DNA of 44,607 nt from Gammaproteobacteria bacterium (GCA_021773295.1 JAJFKI010000066.1:1-44607); one strand, 5' to 3'; positions 1 to 9,701 are shown, numbered from the stretch's first letter. Notes: generated by a model from the letters alone, not told the origin. Translations and numbers: made by a program.

Positions 1-96
1 CATGTCAATTTGCATGGAGAGTTTGACTTCAAGAGAAAGGCTGCAAATGAATCGCTCTTTAATATAGCCAAAATATTATCTCTTAAAATAGCTTAG
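1..96 (+). CDS. C-terminal end of an unidentified protein (partial)
   Basis: An open frame enters from the left edge and stops at TAG 94-96, giving 31 residues that end in ...NIAKILSLKIA. The piece is too short to assign a family and I do not recognise it. It converges on the Fic fragment at 126-326 with 29 bp between them, so the Fic truncation point lies right beside this gene's end. It may be a real gene continuing to the left or part of the element that cut the Fic gene. Confidence 0.4.
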   Translation, partial: HVNLHGEFDFKRKAANESLFNIAKILSLKIA

Positions 97-125
97 CTTA
101 TGGCGTGAGTGAAAGATTCCGGCGC

Positions 126-326
126 TTATGTCAAATCACCCGATGTATTGGGGATAGCGCTTGTCACGCTGTTTAACTCTGCAAGTGCTAATGTCGCTTT
201 TTCAAGCAGACTATATAGTGTTTCTAAGTTTATGCGTGGTATTGGTGGTAAATTGGCCGGAACATAGGCGTTATAGGACTCTCCTGTGACTTTTTTAACA
301 ATGTATGTACCGATTCTGCGCTTCAT
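126..326 (-). pseudogene. Truncated Fic-family protein (Fic_N domain only)
   Basis: The 66 residues match the start of Fic/DOC N-terminal (Fic_N) domains: G-x-Y followed by an AYVPANLPPIPRI stretch, then a leucine-rich helix (about residues 34-55). Full Fic proteins of this type run about 350-380 residues and carry an S/TxxxEG inhibitory motif and the catalytic HxFx(D/E)GNGRxxR motif. Both are missing, because translation stops soon after ...IPNTSGDLT. The fragment therefore cannot AMPylate. The start is the ATG (complement of 324-326), directly beside the inverted repeat at 327-367. It could be an expressed small protein, but a decayed gene is more likely. Confidence 0.65.
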
Positions 327-383
327 GGCTATCTTTTCTTAGGGTTGCTCACTAAGAAAAGATAGCCCATTATCTTTTCTTAG
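327..383. promoter_or_regulatory. Inverted-repeat operator upstream of the Fic fragment
   Basis: A perfect 16-bp inverted repeat (327-342 GGCTATCTTTTCTTAG and its complement at 352-367, 9-bp spacer) is followed by a third copy, TATCTTTTCTTAG, at 371-383. The array abuts the start codon of the truncated Fic gene. Such sites are typical of autoregulated toxin or Fic genes whose C-terminal winged helix binds the operator, but here that C-terminus has been lost. A role as a terminator or hairpin is also possible. Confidence 0.5.
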
Positions 384-417
384 TAAAGGAGGGAAAGAAA
401 AAATAACCTTGAGCACT

Positions 418-1479
418 TTAGTGCTTAGTATCCAATTGTTGGCGTTTGTCGAAGTGCGCTAAGGCCAATTGAATCAATTCATCCAATAAGTTAGGGTAGG
501 GTAAGCCACTGATGTCCCAGAGTTTAGGGTACATGCTGATGCGGGTGAAGCCGGGAATGGTATTGACTTCATTGAGAATGGCTTGGCCATCCGCTGTTAA
601 AAACATATCAACGCGAGCCATGCCAGCGCACGCTAAGGCTTTAAAAGCTTTGATGGCAGTGTCTTGAATCAACGTTTGTTGTTCAGCCGTTACAGCTGCT
701 GGGAGTGATAACTCGGCACCATTATCATCTAAGTATTTTGCTTCGTAAGAATAAAATTCATGGTGTGGAATAATTTCACCAGGGAGTGAGGCTTTAGGTT
801 GCTCATTGCCTAAGATGGCGCATTCAATTTCTCGGCCTTGGATAAAGGCTTCAATAATGACTTTAGTATCATAACGCAATGCTAATTCAATCGCCGCATT
901 TAAATCCTCAGCAATCTTTACTTTGCTAATGCCGACAGAGGATCCCATGTTGGCGGGTTTCACAAAGCAGGGTAATCCAACGCGTTGTAAAATTTTCATA
1001 TGATTGATGCTTGGATACTGGTAAGCATTTACCGTGACGTAATCCGCAATCGGGATCCCAGCTTGTTGTAATATGTGTTTCATAAACACTTTATCCATAC
1101 ATAAAGAAGAGGCTAATGTGCCTGAGCCTACAAAGGGAATATTCGCTAATTGGAATAAGCCTTGGATTGTTCCATCTTCACCATTAGGGCCGTGCAGAAT
1201 AGGTAGTGCCACATCAAAACTTTGACGCAAGTGTTTATCGTTGACGCCGATTAATTGTTTGGATTGACCGAGATCTAGCACGATGTGTTTGGCAGGGCAA
1301 GGATGAATACCAATGTCACTTTCTAAATACCAATCGCCCTCACGAGTAATGCCAACAGGGATGATCTCATATTTATCTTTATTAAGCGCATCCAGTACAT
1401 TTTTAGCTGACTGTAATGAAATTTCATGTTCGGCAGATTTTCCTCCGAAGAACAGTGCGATACGTAATTTATCGGGCAT
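418..1479 (-). CDS. ddl: D-alanine--D-alanine ligase
   Basis: Joins two D-alanines with ATP to make the D-Ala-D-Ala end of the peptidoglycan stem peptide in the cytoplasm. The 353 residues have the N-terminal substrate domain beginning RIALFFGGKSAEHEISLQSA, the ATP-grasp core with the FVKPANMGSSVGISKV loop, and the C-terminal metal and substrate motif NEVNTIPGFT. The length and internal loops resemble the longer DdlA type (about 360 aa) rather than the roughly 305-aa DdlB. A strong Shine-Dalgarno sequence, AAGGAGG, precedes the ATG. It lies 9 bp downstream of dapE on the same strand, so the two probably form a cell-wall-precursor operon. The cluster context of E. coli ddlB (ftsQAZ) is absent. 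Confidence 0.96.
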   Translation of the reverse strand: MPDKLRIALFFGGKSAEHEISLQSAKNVLDALNKDKYEIIPVGITREGDWYLESDIGIHPCPAKHIVLDLGQSKQLIGVNDKHLRQSFDVALPILHGPNGEDGTIQGLFQLANIPFVGSGTLASSLCMDKVFMKHILQQAGIPIADYVTVNAYQYPSINHMKILQRVGLPCFVKPANMGSSVGISKVKIAEDLNAAIELALRYDTKVIIEAFIQGREIECAILGNEQPKASLPGEIIPHHEFYSYEAKYLDDNGAELSLPAAVTAEQQTLIQDTAIKAFKALACAGMARVDMFLTADGQAILNEVNTIPGFTRISMYPKLWDISGLPYPNLLDELIQLALAHFDKRQQLDTKH

Positions 1480-1488
1480 GATGCCTCC

Positions 1489-2619
1489 TTATTTTGTGAG
1501 CAAGTTAATCATAATTTGCAGATAAACCTCAGCGAGTTTTTCTAAGTCAGCTACGCCAACATGTTCATTGACTTGATGAATGCTGCCATTGGGAGGACCA
1601 AACTCAATCACATGCACACCCTCTTTTGCAATATAACGACCATCAGAGGTACCGCCATCAGTTTTGAGCGCCGGTTTAATACCACAAATTGTTTCAACAG
1701 CTTGTTGGCACGCTTCTAAAAAAGGCTTATCTGTAGTGAGGAAAGGTTCTCCGAACAAGGTCCAATCTAATTGATAATTTAAATCATGGTTATTAAAAAT
1801 GGCTTCAACCCGGTGCATTAAAGATTCTGGCGAGGACTCAGGTGAAAAACGAAGATTAAATAAAATGTCTTTTTCCCCGGGGATAACATTGCCGGCGCCC
1901 GTCCCACTCTGAATATTTGAAATTTGCAAACTGGTGGGAGGGAAGAACTCATTGCCTTGATCCCATTGCGTTCGCGTTAATTCAACTAAAGAGGGCATAG
2001 CATGATGAATAGGGTTGAGCGCTAAATGAGGATACGCCACATGGCCTTGTTTGCCGATGACTTTTAAATTTCCGGTTAAAGAACCACGGCGGCCATTTTT
2101 TATTGCATCGCCTAATACCTCAGAGCTTGACGCTTCACCGACGACACAGCAATCAATTTTTTCACCCAGTTGTTTTAATTGCTCTAAGACGAAAGGGGTG
2201 CCATCATCGGCGGGGCCTTCTTCGGCACTCGTGATTAAATAGCCAATGCTACCTTGATGTTCGGGGTATTGTTCGATGAATTTTTCTGTCGCCACAATCA
2301 TTGCCGCTAATGCGCCTTTCATATCTGCAGCGCCGCGGCCATAGAGTATGCCATCGCGAATTTCAGGTTCGAAAGGATCAGATTCCCAAGCGTGTAGCGG
2401 CCCGGTGGGGACGACATCTGTATGGCCGGCAAATACGAACAGTGGCGCCGTGGCCCCACGTTTTGCCCAGAAATTACTGATTTCCTTATTTGGCATTTTG
2501 TGGCAATCAAAGCCCATCGCCTCTAAACGTTTGATGAGAATTGCTTGGCAACCGGCGTCCTCGGGGGTGACTGAGGCAATGGTTATTAAATCTTGTGCTA
2601 AACTTATGACCTTCGACAT
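1489..2619 (-). CDS. dapE: Succinyl-diaminopimelate desuccinylase
   Basis: Hydrolyses N-succinyl-LL-2,6-diaminopimelate to LL-DAP and succinate, the next-to-last step to meso-DAP. It is a di-zinc M20-family enzyme of 376 aa, the usual size. Visible metal and catalytic sites are FAGHTDVVPTGP (H66, D68), GRGAADMKG (bridging Asp), the SAEEGPADDGT pair of glutamates, and a C-terminal FGPPNGSIHQVNE histidine. It is upstream of ddl in the same direction. dapD, from the same succinylase branch, lies about 7 kb away at 9701-10519, so the organism uses the succinyl route to DAP and lysine. Confidence 0.97.
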   Translation of the reverse strand: MSKVISLAQDLITIASVTPEDAGCQAILIKRLEAMGFDCHKMPNKEISNFWAKRGATAPLFVFAGHTDVVPTGPLHAWESDPFEPEIRDGILYGRGAADMKGALAAMIVATEKFIEQYPEHQGSIGYLITSAEEGPADDGTPFVLEQLKQLGEKIDCCVVGEASSSEVLGDAIKNGRRGSLTGNLKVIGKQGHVAYPHLALNPIHHAMPSLVELTRTQWDQGNEFFPPTSLQISNIQSGTGAGNVIPGEKDILFNLRFSPESSPESLMHRVEAIFNNHDLNYQLDWTLFGEPFLTTDKPFLEACQQAVETICGIKPALKTDGGTSDGRYIAKEGVHVIEFGPPNGSIHQVNEHVGVADLEKLAEVYLQIMINLLTK

Positions 2620-2728
2620 GCTTTTATTGACTTACCTAGGGGTTTTAAAGACCTCATTATGCCTGATTAAACAGAGCATTAGCAAGAAAAACACAAGCAG
2701 TGCTTGATTCAGGAGAAGTATAAAAGAA

Positions 2729-2756
2729 TTGCTTTTTGTAAAACATAAACTATATT
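2729..2756 (+). promoter_or_regulatory. Candidate sigma-70 promoter for the 777-aa orphan
   Basis: TTGCTT (2729-2734), a 16-bp spacer and TATATT (2751-2756) lie 31 bp before the ATG at 2788. The start codon is preceded by GGGAGAG, a good ribosome-binding site. The intergenic space divides this gene from the divergent dapE. Confidence 0.45.
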
Positions 2757-2787
2757 TCATGCATTACGCTTTTGTGGGAGAGCGATT

Positions 2788-5121
2788 ATGGCCAAAGACA
2801 AGCGAAAAGCTTTAGGGGCTACACCAGTGACAACCTCTGCTCCTAACCTTAGAACTAAACCAAAGCACTCAAAAAAGAAAAGGATGACAATGGCTTATGT
2901 GCCTGCAGTTTTGCGTGCCAGCATGGGTGGTAATCGAGCCAAGTCAGAGACAGTTCGATTTATGGATCAAGCTGTTGATGTTAACCTTGGTACAGCAATA
3001 GATTATCGCTTTATCCTTAAAATTATTCCCGTGGCGCAGCCGGGGCAATTGCTTTTTAGTGATTTTGAGTTTGATGTTTATTATTTACCATTAGTTGCTA
3101 GGCGAGGTGAGCTCTGGAAACGGTTTCAAAAAAATGTAGATTCTTCTTTTCTCGCACAGGAAACTTACCTGTTATCTTTGGATTATTATGACAAAGAGGG
3201 TGAGTTTCAAGAAGCAGGCTTGGTGAATGCCAAGTATCATTTGATGCGCTATGACAAAAATCACGAACGAGCATCCAGTGAACCTGAAGCACCTGGACGA
3301 GCATATCTGAGTAACAAAAAAGTGTTAGAGTGTCGAGTCTATGACAAAGGTGAAATGACACTGAGGCTGCTGTTTGATCCTCAAAAACAAAGGTGGGATA
3401 AATGTGAACGGGGTAGGGATTATGAGAAAGATAAAGACTGGCTGAACACCTGGACAACGAAACGCTTGCGTCAAGAGCAAGCAACTGCAGCAGCTGTTGC
3501 AATGCCTAAAGATAGGCTTGCACCACCATTAAGCTCAGAAACAGATGAAACAACGGCGTTATTGATCAGTGTACCCGTACCGCAGCGTACAGCTGTAACA
3601 CCATTAACCGAGTTATTCAGAGAAGAGATGGCAGAGGTGTCGCCGGATTCTTCATCTGCGTCTTTTTCATTAAATTCGAGCGAGGCATCGGATAATACTG
3701 AAGAGGATTATTTTGAGAAAGGCCCTGATTCTGATTATGATGATGTAGCATTAACCACTGAATATGGCGATAGCGCTGAAGAGGATAAACATGATGAGAC
3801 ATTAGAACCTGCGGCTGTTGTAGAAGAAGCAATGATGCCACAGGTTTGGAAACGTCCAAAGGGCGTTGGTCTGGTGCGAGCTAGGAAGTATTCACTGAAA
3901 CTACGGCACCAAAATACTGCAGAACCAGCAAGACCGCGGGCGCACAGCGAGGTGAGTGCCTGCAGTTCATCCAAAGAAGACAGCGAACCAAAAACACCGA
4001 AACGCCATTCAACCGGCAGCACGATAGGTTCAGTAAAAACGTTGGCTGAGCCAAAGGAAGAGTTGCCACCCATACTAATGTCATCACCTCCACGCCTATC
4101 TGTTAGGGATGAAGAAAAAGAGGAAGCATCAGCGTTATTAGCTCAATTACAACAGTATCGCTTCCATGATCAATTGGCTGCGGTAGATATGCAAGCACGA
4201 CAGCTGCAAGCACAGCTACAACGATTGAAACTATTATCCCATGCAAAAGTGTGGCATATAGATTCATTACGTGCTCGCTACCGCGATATTTACCATCAAT
4301 TGAAAAGCATCAATGAATTGTTAGCACAAGATAGCAATGAGGCGGTTGTTGTTTTTTATGAACAGTCACAGCGAGTGCAAGCGGTGGTTGATGAAATAGC
4401 TAAGCAATTAGAAAATTTTTGCCAAGAACAGCAGGATAAAGCATTAGATTTGGTGGATACCGAGTATTCGTTAAGAGCAGCTCCGACAGTGAAAAAATGG
4501 CAACCGCGCTTGAATGAAACAAAGCAAAAAGATAAATACCGAAAAACCTTACGCAGCGATCATATTAATTACAACGTCGAACCGTGCAAACATGATTGCA
4601 ATAGGATGCTAGCGATTGTAAAAGCGATGTATGATGCGGTTAATAACTATGATCCTGCAAATGGCCCAATACGTTTAGACAAAGGCAATGATGAAAGTGT
4701 CAAAATCGCCATGATGGTGATTAAAGCCTTACAATTACCAACACGATACGGTAAAAAACCAGATAAGTTAATCATCGATGTTAGGGAATCGGCTCCAACG
4801 ATTAATGCCTCAACTTTATTCGAAAATACGCGTTTACAAGACTTTTATACGCGCAAATATCCTATACCAAGCGGTATTGGCGTGCTGAGCCGCAGCAGAC
4901 CACCATTAATTAATGAGCGCACAGAGGATCGCTGTCTATACGAACGTGTAAAAGAGTGCGTGTGCCAATTAAACTTGCGTGAAGAGGTGATGGAATACAC
5001 GGCACTCAAACCACAACATGGTGTATTTTTCACGCCTATGACAAACGTAGATTATGAGGAAATAAAAGATAACATTCGAGATATTACAAAAGCTAGCCAT
5101 TATTTAACACTAAAAGCTTAA
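2788..5121 (+). CDS. Orphan 777-aa protein with disordered acidic middle and coiled coil; effector candidate
   Basis: I recognise no family. Residues 1-35 are strongly basic and include a KHSKKKR cluster. Residues 55-230 look folded, with alternating hydrophobic strands and aromatic residues. Residues 245-440 are rich in Ser, Glu, Asp and Pro and look disordered, with an acidic run around 298-345 and a Ser/Lys/Pro section around 385-440. Residues 441-550 are Gln/Leu/Ala-rich heptads that predict a coiled coil. Residues 580-777 form a second possible domain. There is no signal peptide or membrane segment. It stands alone between dapE and the 20-bp repeats, with its own promoter. Mosaic disorder plus coiled coil is typical of Legionella/Coxiella type IV effectors. 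The KKKR cluster resembles a nuclear localisation signal, but both ideas are inference. Confidence 0.8.
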   Translation: MAKDKRKALGATPVTTSAPNLRTKPKHSKKKRMTMAYVPAVLRASMGGNRAKSETVRFMDQAVDVNLGTAIDYRFILKIIPVAQPGQLLFSDFEFDVYYLPLVARRGELWKRFQKNVDSSFLAQETYLLSLDYYDKEGEFQEAGLVNAKYHLMRYDKNHERASSEPEAPGRAYLSNKKVLECRVYDKGEMTLRLLFDPQKQRWDKCERGRDYEKDKDWLNTWTTKRLRQEQATAAAVAMPKDRLAPPLSSETDETTALLISVPVPQRTAVTPLTELFREEMAEVSPDSSSASFSLNSSEASDNTEEDYFEKGPDSDYDDVALTTEYGDSAEEDKHDETLEPAAVVEEAMMPQVWKRPKGVGLVRARKYSLKLRHQNTAEPARPRAHSEVSACSSSKEDSEPKTPKRHSTGSTIGSVKTLAEPKEELPPILMSSPPRLSVRDEEKEEASALLAQLQQYRFHDQLAAVDMQARQLQAQLQRLKLLSHAKVWHIDSLRARYRDIYHQLKSINELLAQDSNEAVVVFYEQSQRVQAVVDEIAKQLENFCQEQQDKALDLVDTEYSLRAAPTVKKWQPRLNETKQKDKYRKTLRSDHINYNVEPCKHDCNRMLAIVKAMYDAVNNYDPANGPIRLDKGNDESVKIAMMVIKALQLPTRYGKKPDKLIIDVRESAPTINASTLFENTRLQDFYTRKYPIPSGIGVLSRSRPPLINERTEDRCLYERVKECVCQLNLREEVMEYTALKPQHGVFFTPMTNVDYEEIKDNIRDITKASHYLTLKA

Positions 5122-5180
5122 GATCGCAGATTGAAGAAGGCTAAATACGTGTTCAACAGACAATCTCTCTAATGAAATTT

Positions 5181-5229
5181 TGGCCGTATTTTAGTAAAGT
5201 TGGCCGTATAACTTAAATTTTGGCCGTAT
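5181..5229. repeat. Three direct repeats of TGGCCGTAT at exact 20-bp spacing
   Basis: TGGCCGTAT occurs at 5181-5189, 5201-5209 and 5221-5229, each preceded by AAATT or a T-rich stretch. The repeat period is exactly 20 bp, about two helical turns, so a bound protein would contact the same DNA face three times. The spacers (11 bp) differ in sequence. This looks like an iteron-type or operator array. Nothing in the flanks shows what binds it. Confidence 0.6.
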
Positions 5230-5234
5230 TATGT

Positions 5235-5363
5235 GTGATTCCGGTTGAGCATCAAGATGCCTTTATTAATCATGTTAATGAAGATCTGTTAGCGTTGAGT
5301 CCACAAACGGTTGCAGGCTTAGGGGTTACAAATGAGCAGTTGCAGGTATGGCTAGCGCTTTAG
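5235..5363 (+). pseudogene. Unidentified gene remnant (C-terminal 42 codons)
   Basis: A GTG-initiated frame of 42 codons ends at TAG 5361-5363. It has protein-like composition (IPVEHQDAFINHVNEDLL, then a QTVAGLGVTNEQLQVWL helix). The frame is open only from 5217 and overlaps the last 20-bp repeat, with no ribosome-binding site. It reads like the tail of a gene whose front has been lost. I could not name the family. Confidence 0.35.
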
Positions 5364-5448
5364 CTTTAATGTGGTAGGATGCTTGACTCAGCGTCCATAT
5401 CTTGACACGATAATCAATTAATAACTACAATATAGGTGTCATTTACTT

Positions 5449-6570
5449 ATGTCAGAACTTATCACGAAGTATGTCACGAAGAGAAATCTTTCCATTGTTG
5501 CTGCAGCGGTTGTTTTTCTTTTAGTCATATGGTTAATTTGGTCGTACTTTATAGAGGATAAAAAGACATTTACGCAACCACCGGTCAATATTTCCGCTGA
5601 AAAAGCCAAGCAAGAACAGTGGCAGCCCGAGATTGACACCACGGGTACGATTTCTGCGTTTCAGGGGATTATGTTAAAGCCCGAAGTGTCGGGTCGCATC
5701 ACTAAAATTTATTTTGATTCCGGTCAAACGGTAAAAGCGGGTGAACCTATCATTCAAATTTATCCAGATATCTTCGAAGCCCAATTGAAAAAGGCACACT
5801 CGGCGCTGGAATTATCCAAAATGGAATATGATCGCGGTAAGAAGCTCTTAGACAAAAAAGTCATGTCGCAACAAAATTTCGATCAACTCAACGCGCAGTA
5901 TGAAGAGGCGCAGTCCTCAGTTGATGAATTACAAGCGCAATTAAGACAACACAATATTTCTGCTCCTTTTGCCGGTCGCTTAGGTTTGCGTCGGGTGTCT
6001 TTAGGGGATCATGTATCACCTGGGCAGCCTATCGTGAACTTGCAGCAATTGGATCCTATTCGAATTGAATTCAGCATTCCTGAGGTGTATCTTGGTGTAT
6101 TGAATGTTGGGCAGAAAGTGACAGTTATGCCGGCCTCTAGTCCCAACAAAACCTTCACCGGTGAAATTTATGCCTTTGACTCTGCGTTGGATGTCCAAAC
6201 GCGAACCATTGATGCGCGTGCGAAAATTCCTAATAAAGAACAACTCTTAGTGCCGGGTATCTTTGCAGAAGTGCGTTTGTATGCAGGCCAGCCACGAACG
6301 GTTGTAGTGGTGCCGCAAACAGCTTTAGTCTATGATTTGTCGGGAACGTCCGTCTATAAAGTGGAAGGCGATAAAGTCAATAAATTGCGCGTGACCATTG
6401 GTGAACGTCGTGGCAATAGTGTGGAAATTGTTTCTGGCTTAAAGGCAGGGACCTTGATTGTCACTGCAGGGCAAATAAAACTTCATAAAGGCGTTACGGT
6501 AACAATAGAAAACCCACCCGCTAAAGCGCCGACAACGACTCAGAAAATGCCGGAGAAATCAGAAGAATGA
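5449..6570 (+). CDS. RND efflux periplasmic adaptor (membrane fusion protein)
   Basis: Links an inner-membrane RND pump to an outer-membrane channel. The 373 residues have a single N-terminal membrane anchor (about residues 14-35, AAAVVFLLVIWLIW) and no lipobox cysteine. A lipoyl/barrel-sandwich segment (GRITKIYFDSGQTVKAGEPI) is followed by a helical hairpin (about 105-165), then the second lipoyl half ISAPFAGRLGLRRVSLGDHV, and beta-barrel and membrane-proximal domains. The stop overlaps the pump gene by 4 bp (ATGA), so the two are translationally coupled. No TolC-like gene or local regulator is present, so the channel must come from elsewhere. The substrate cannot be deduced. Confidence 0.93.
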   Translation: MSELITKYVTKRNLSIVAAAVVFLLVIWLIWSYFIEDKKTFTQPPVNISAEKAKQEQWQPEIDTTGTISAFQGIMLKPEVSGRITKIYFDSGQTVKAGEPIIQIYPDIFEAQLKKAHSALELSKMEYDRGKKLLDKKVMSQQNFDQLNAQYEEAQSSVDELQAQLRQHNISAPFAGRLGLRRVSLGDHVSPGQPIVNLQQLDPIRIEFSIPEVYLGVLNVGQKVTVMPASSPNKTFTGEIYAFDSALDVQTRTIDARAKIPNKEQLLVPGIFAEVRLYAGQPRTVVVVPQTALVYDLSGTSVYKVEGDKVNKLRVTIGERRGNSVEIVSGLKAGTLIVTAGQIKLHKGVTVTIENPPAKAPTTTQKMPEKSEE

Positions 6571-9500
6571 ATTTTACAGATATTTTTATCAGGCGACCGG
6601 TATTTGCCAGCGCCTTGAGCTTGTTAATTATAGTCATTGGACTGGCCGCTTTTTCGAAAATGTCAGTTCGCCAATATCCAAAAATTGATGTATCTACGAT
6701 TAATGTCACCACAAATTATCCAGGTGCTAGTGCTGATCTCATGGCGGGTTTTGTGACAACACCCATGGAAAATGCGATTGGCAGTGTGGATGGCATCGAT
6801 TATATGAAGTCATCCAATACGCAATCAACCAGTGCTATCACTATTTATTTGAAATTGGGATATCCCATGGAAAAAGCCATTACCGATGTGGCTAACCAAA
6901 TCCAATCTATTCGTTGGCAATTGCCGAAAGAAATCCAAGATCCTGTCATAAGAAAATATGATCCCAATGCCAGGCCCATTTTATACATTGCTTACAATAG
7001 TAATGATATGTCTCCAGAAGCGGTGACCGACTATTTAGTCAGGGTGGTGCAACCACAGATTGAATCCTTAGATGGGGTGAGTTCCGCAAAAATTTATGGT
7101 AGACGAGAATATGCCATGCGGATTAATTTAGATCCGCAAAAAATGGCGGCCCACGATGTGACGGCCAATGATGTTTATAAGGCCTTGAGTGCGAATAATC
7201 TGCAAGCCGCAGCGGGTAAGATTGATGGCCAAATGCAATCTTTCAATGTAACGGCCAATACCGACATGTCCTCGGCTGATCAATTTAATAAAATGGCCAT
7301 TAAAACAGTGGGCAATAAAATCATTCGCTTACGTGATGTGGGTACGGCCATCCTGGGTGCGAAAAGTTATGATACAAGTGCCTATGTTGAAGGTAAAAAA
7401 ACGACGATGATGGGGATTATCCCAACCTCTGATGCTAATCCTTTGAATGTGGCGAATGCGGTAAAAGCCGCATTACCAAAATTACAAGAAACATTACCAA
7501 AAGGGCTCGATGTTCAAATTAATTATGACTCAACCCTCTTTATCAATGCTTCTATTGAGGAAGTCAATGAAACAATTGTCTTAGCCGTCATCTTTGTATC
7601 GATCGTTATCTTTTTATTCTTAGGATCATTTCGCGCAGTGTTGATCCCCATTGTTACGATACCTTTATCACTAATTGGTGTATGCGGGGTGATGTTAGCG
7701 CTTAACTTTACCATTAATACCTTGACCTTATTAGCCTGGGTATTAGCGATTGGTTTAGTGGTGGATGATGCCATTGTCGTATTAGAAAATATTCACCGCC
7801 ATATGGAAGAAGGCTTGGAGCCTATTCCTGCTGCCATCATTGGTGCCAGGGAAATTGGATTTGCTATTATCGCGATGACCATAACACTGGCAGCCGTGTA
7901 TGCACCCATTGGTTTTACCGGTGGATTAACGGGCATACTCTTTACTGAATTTGCATTCACCTTAGCGGCATCAGTCATTATCTCTGGTTTTATTGCCTTA
8001 ACCTTATCGCCTATGATGTGTTCCAGGATTTTAACCATCAAAGCGATGCATGCAACATTCCCGCAACTGGTCGATAAATTTTTTAATAGCATTATGCTGT
8101 CTTACAGAGACGTACTGCGAAACGTTTTAAACTACAAGTGGATCATTGTGATTGTAGCGATAAGTTTTTACGGTTTATTTTACTTCTTGATCACTCATAC
8201 TAAATCAGAGTTAGCACCTATGGAAGATCAAGGCTTTATTTACACTGGTATCATGGGGCCATCATCAAGTAATGTAAAATATACCGAGAAATATACGGAT
8301 ATGATTAACCCGATTTATCAAGCCTTACCGGAAATGGAGCATTATGGCATCATTAATGGTGTGCCAGCAGTTAACCAGGGGGTGTCATTTATCACCCTTA
8401 CTGACTGGGATAAGCGTAAACGTACAGCGATGGAATTAGTCGATAGTTTGGGCCCGCAATTAAATGCAATACCGGGCATTTTTGTCGCTCCTATGAGTCC
8501 ACCACCATTACCAGGATCTCAAGGTGCTTATCAATTAGAATTTGTACTCAAAGATCCATTAGGTGTTGATAAATTGCAATCTATTATGGGCGCTTTAGAG
8601 AATGCGGCGCGCAAGAACCCTGGCTTTATCTATGTGAATACCGATTTGAAATTAGATAAACCGCAAATCCATATTGTTATTGATAGAAACAAAGCAGCGG
8701 ATCTTGGGATCCCCATGGCAGAGATTGCCAATGCATTAAATACCATGTTCGGTCAACCGCTTGGGGTCCGTTTTTCTCGTAAAGGACGTAGTTATTATGT
8801 GATTCCGGAACTTAAAAATAACTTTGACTATGCAGCAAACCCAAAAGATATTCACAATATTTATGTACATACCCAAAGTGGAAAGTTAGTGCCGTTATCG
8901 AATGTGTTAGATGTGACAGAAAAAGTGGAAGCGCAAAGTATTGATCACTTTCAACAATTGCCATCTGCAACATTCCAGGCGAACTTGGCTTCCTCATATA
9001 CTGTGGGTCAAGCCTTAGACTTCTTAGAGTCCTTCATGAAGAAGAATTATCCGAGTGTTGCTTATGATTTTTCTGGGCAAGCGCGTCAATATGTTGAAGC
9101 GCAGGGTGCTATGACCTTGGTAATGATCTTTGCTGTCATTTTTATCTTCTTAGTCTTGGCCGCGCAGTTTGAAAGTTACCGTGATCCGTTAATTATTTTG
9201 TGTGTAGTGCCACTGACCTTGGCCGGCGCATTATTAACATTAACGCTGGTGCCTTATTTATTAAATAAAATAGGCATCAGTTACCCGAGTGGTACACTCA
9301 ATATTTATTCGCAAATTGGTTTAGTGACCTTGGTGGGGTTGATTGCAAAACACGGTATTTTAATCGTAGAGTTTTCAAATCAATTACAATTAAAGGGTAT
9401 GAGTAAGTTAGAGGCGGTCATAGAAGCCACTTCATTACGTTTGCGTCCTATCTTAATGACCACAGCGGCGATGGTGTTAGGCGTCTTTCCTTTAGCTATT

Positions 9501-9701
9501 GCCTCAGGTGCCGGCGCTGTAGCGCGTAATATGCTAGGTTTAACCATTGTGGGTGGTATGGTGATCGGTACTTTATTTTCATTATTTGTCGTTCCAACGT
9601 TCTATGTTTACATGGCGAAAACAAAACGCGTCGATAAAGTATTAGAAGCGAAAATTGCAGAAGCCATCGATAAAGCACAACAATTGAAGGAAGAACACTA
9701 A
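6567..9701 (+). CDS. RND-family multidrug efflux permease (HAE1 type)
   Basis: A proton-driven inner-membrane exporter, 1044 aa, the standard length for AcrB/MexF-like pumps. The first transmembrane helix follows the canonical FIRRPVFA motif. The proton-relay aspartate pair is intact in TM4 (D400-D401 in [17 protein letters not shown]). Large periplasmic loops after TM1 and TM7 and the 12-TM pattern with a C-terminal [17 protein letters not shown] repeat are visible. The gene starts inside the adaptor stop and ends with TAATG overlapping dapD by one base. That coupling makes an unusual three-gene unit of adaptor, pump and dapD. Sequence style suggests the branch with MexW/VexD-like pumps; drug specificity is unknown. 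Confidence 0.95.
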   Translation: MNFTDIFIRRPVFASALSLLIIVIGLAAFSKMSVRQYPKIDVSTINVTTNYPGASADLMAGFVTTPMENAIGSVDGIDYMKSSNTQSTSAITIYLKLGYPMEKAITDVANQIQSIRWQLPKEIQDPVIRKYDPNARPILYIAYNSNDMSPEAVTDYLVRVVQPQIESLDGVSSAKIYGRREYAMRINLDPQKMAAHDVTANDVYKALSANNLQAAAGKIDGQMQSFNVTANTDMSSADQFNKMAIKTVGNKIIRLRDVGTAILGAKSYDTSAYVEGKKTTMMGIIPTSDANPLNVANAVKAALPKLQETLPKGLDVQINYDSTLFINASIEEVNETIVLAVIFVSIVIFLFLGSFRAVLIPIVTIPLSLIGVCGVMLALNFTINTLTLLAWVLAIGLVVDDAIVVLENIHRHMEEGLEPIPAAIIGAREIGFAIIAMTITLAAVYAPIGFTGGLTGILFTEFAFTLAASVIISGFIALTLSPMMCSRILTIKAMHATFPQLVDKFFNSIMLSYRDVLRNVLNYKWIIVIVAISFYGLFYFLITHTKSELAPMEDQGFIYTGIMGPSSSNVKYTEKYTDMINPIYQALPEMEHYGIINGVPAVNQGVSFITLTDWDKRKRTAMELVDSLGPQLNAIPGIFVAPMSPPPLPGSQGAYQLEFVLKDPLGVDKLQSIMGALENAARKNPGFIYVNTDLKLDKPQIHIVIDRNKAADLGIPMAEIANALNTMFGQPLGVRFSRKGRSYYVIPELKNNFDYAANPKDIHNIYVHTQSGKLVPLSNVLDVTEKVEAQSIDHFQQLPSATFQANLASSYTVGQALDFLESFMKKNYPSVAYDFSGQARQYVEAQGAMTLVMIFAVIFIFLVLAAQFESYRDPLIILCVVPLTLAGALLTLTLVPYLLNKIGISYPSGTLNIYSQIGLVTLVGLIAKHGILIVEFSNQLQLKGMSKLEAVIEATSLRLRPILMTTAAMVLGVFPLAIASGAGAVARNMLGLTIVGGMVIGTLFSLFVVPTFYVYMAKTKRVDKVLEAKIAEAIDKAQQLKEEH

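Larger units (their letters stand above)
5122..5448. other. Intergenic stretch with repeats and a gene remnant
   Basis: These 327 bp between the orphan and the efflux operon contain the three 20-bp-spaced repeats (5181-5229) and an open fragment ending at 5363. The last 80 bp before the adaptor gene are AT-rich and probably hold its promoter, but I see no convincing -35/-10 pair. Confidence 0.6.

Noticed and set aside
3735..4073. 112-codon frame antisense in the 777-aa gene
   Set aside because: It lies opposite the low-complexity Ser/Glu region. No ribosome-binding site or family likeness supports it.
5181..5229. Possible CRISPR array
   Set aside because: Only three 9-bp units with 11-bp spacers, far below CRISPR repeat and spacer lengths, and no cas genes in the window.
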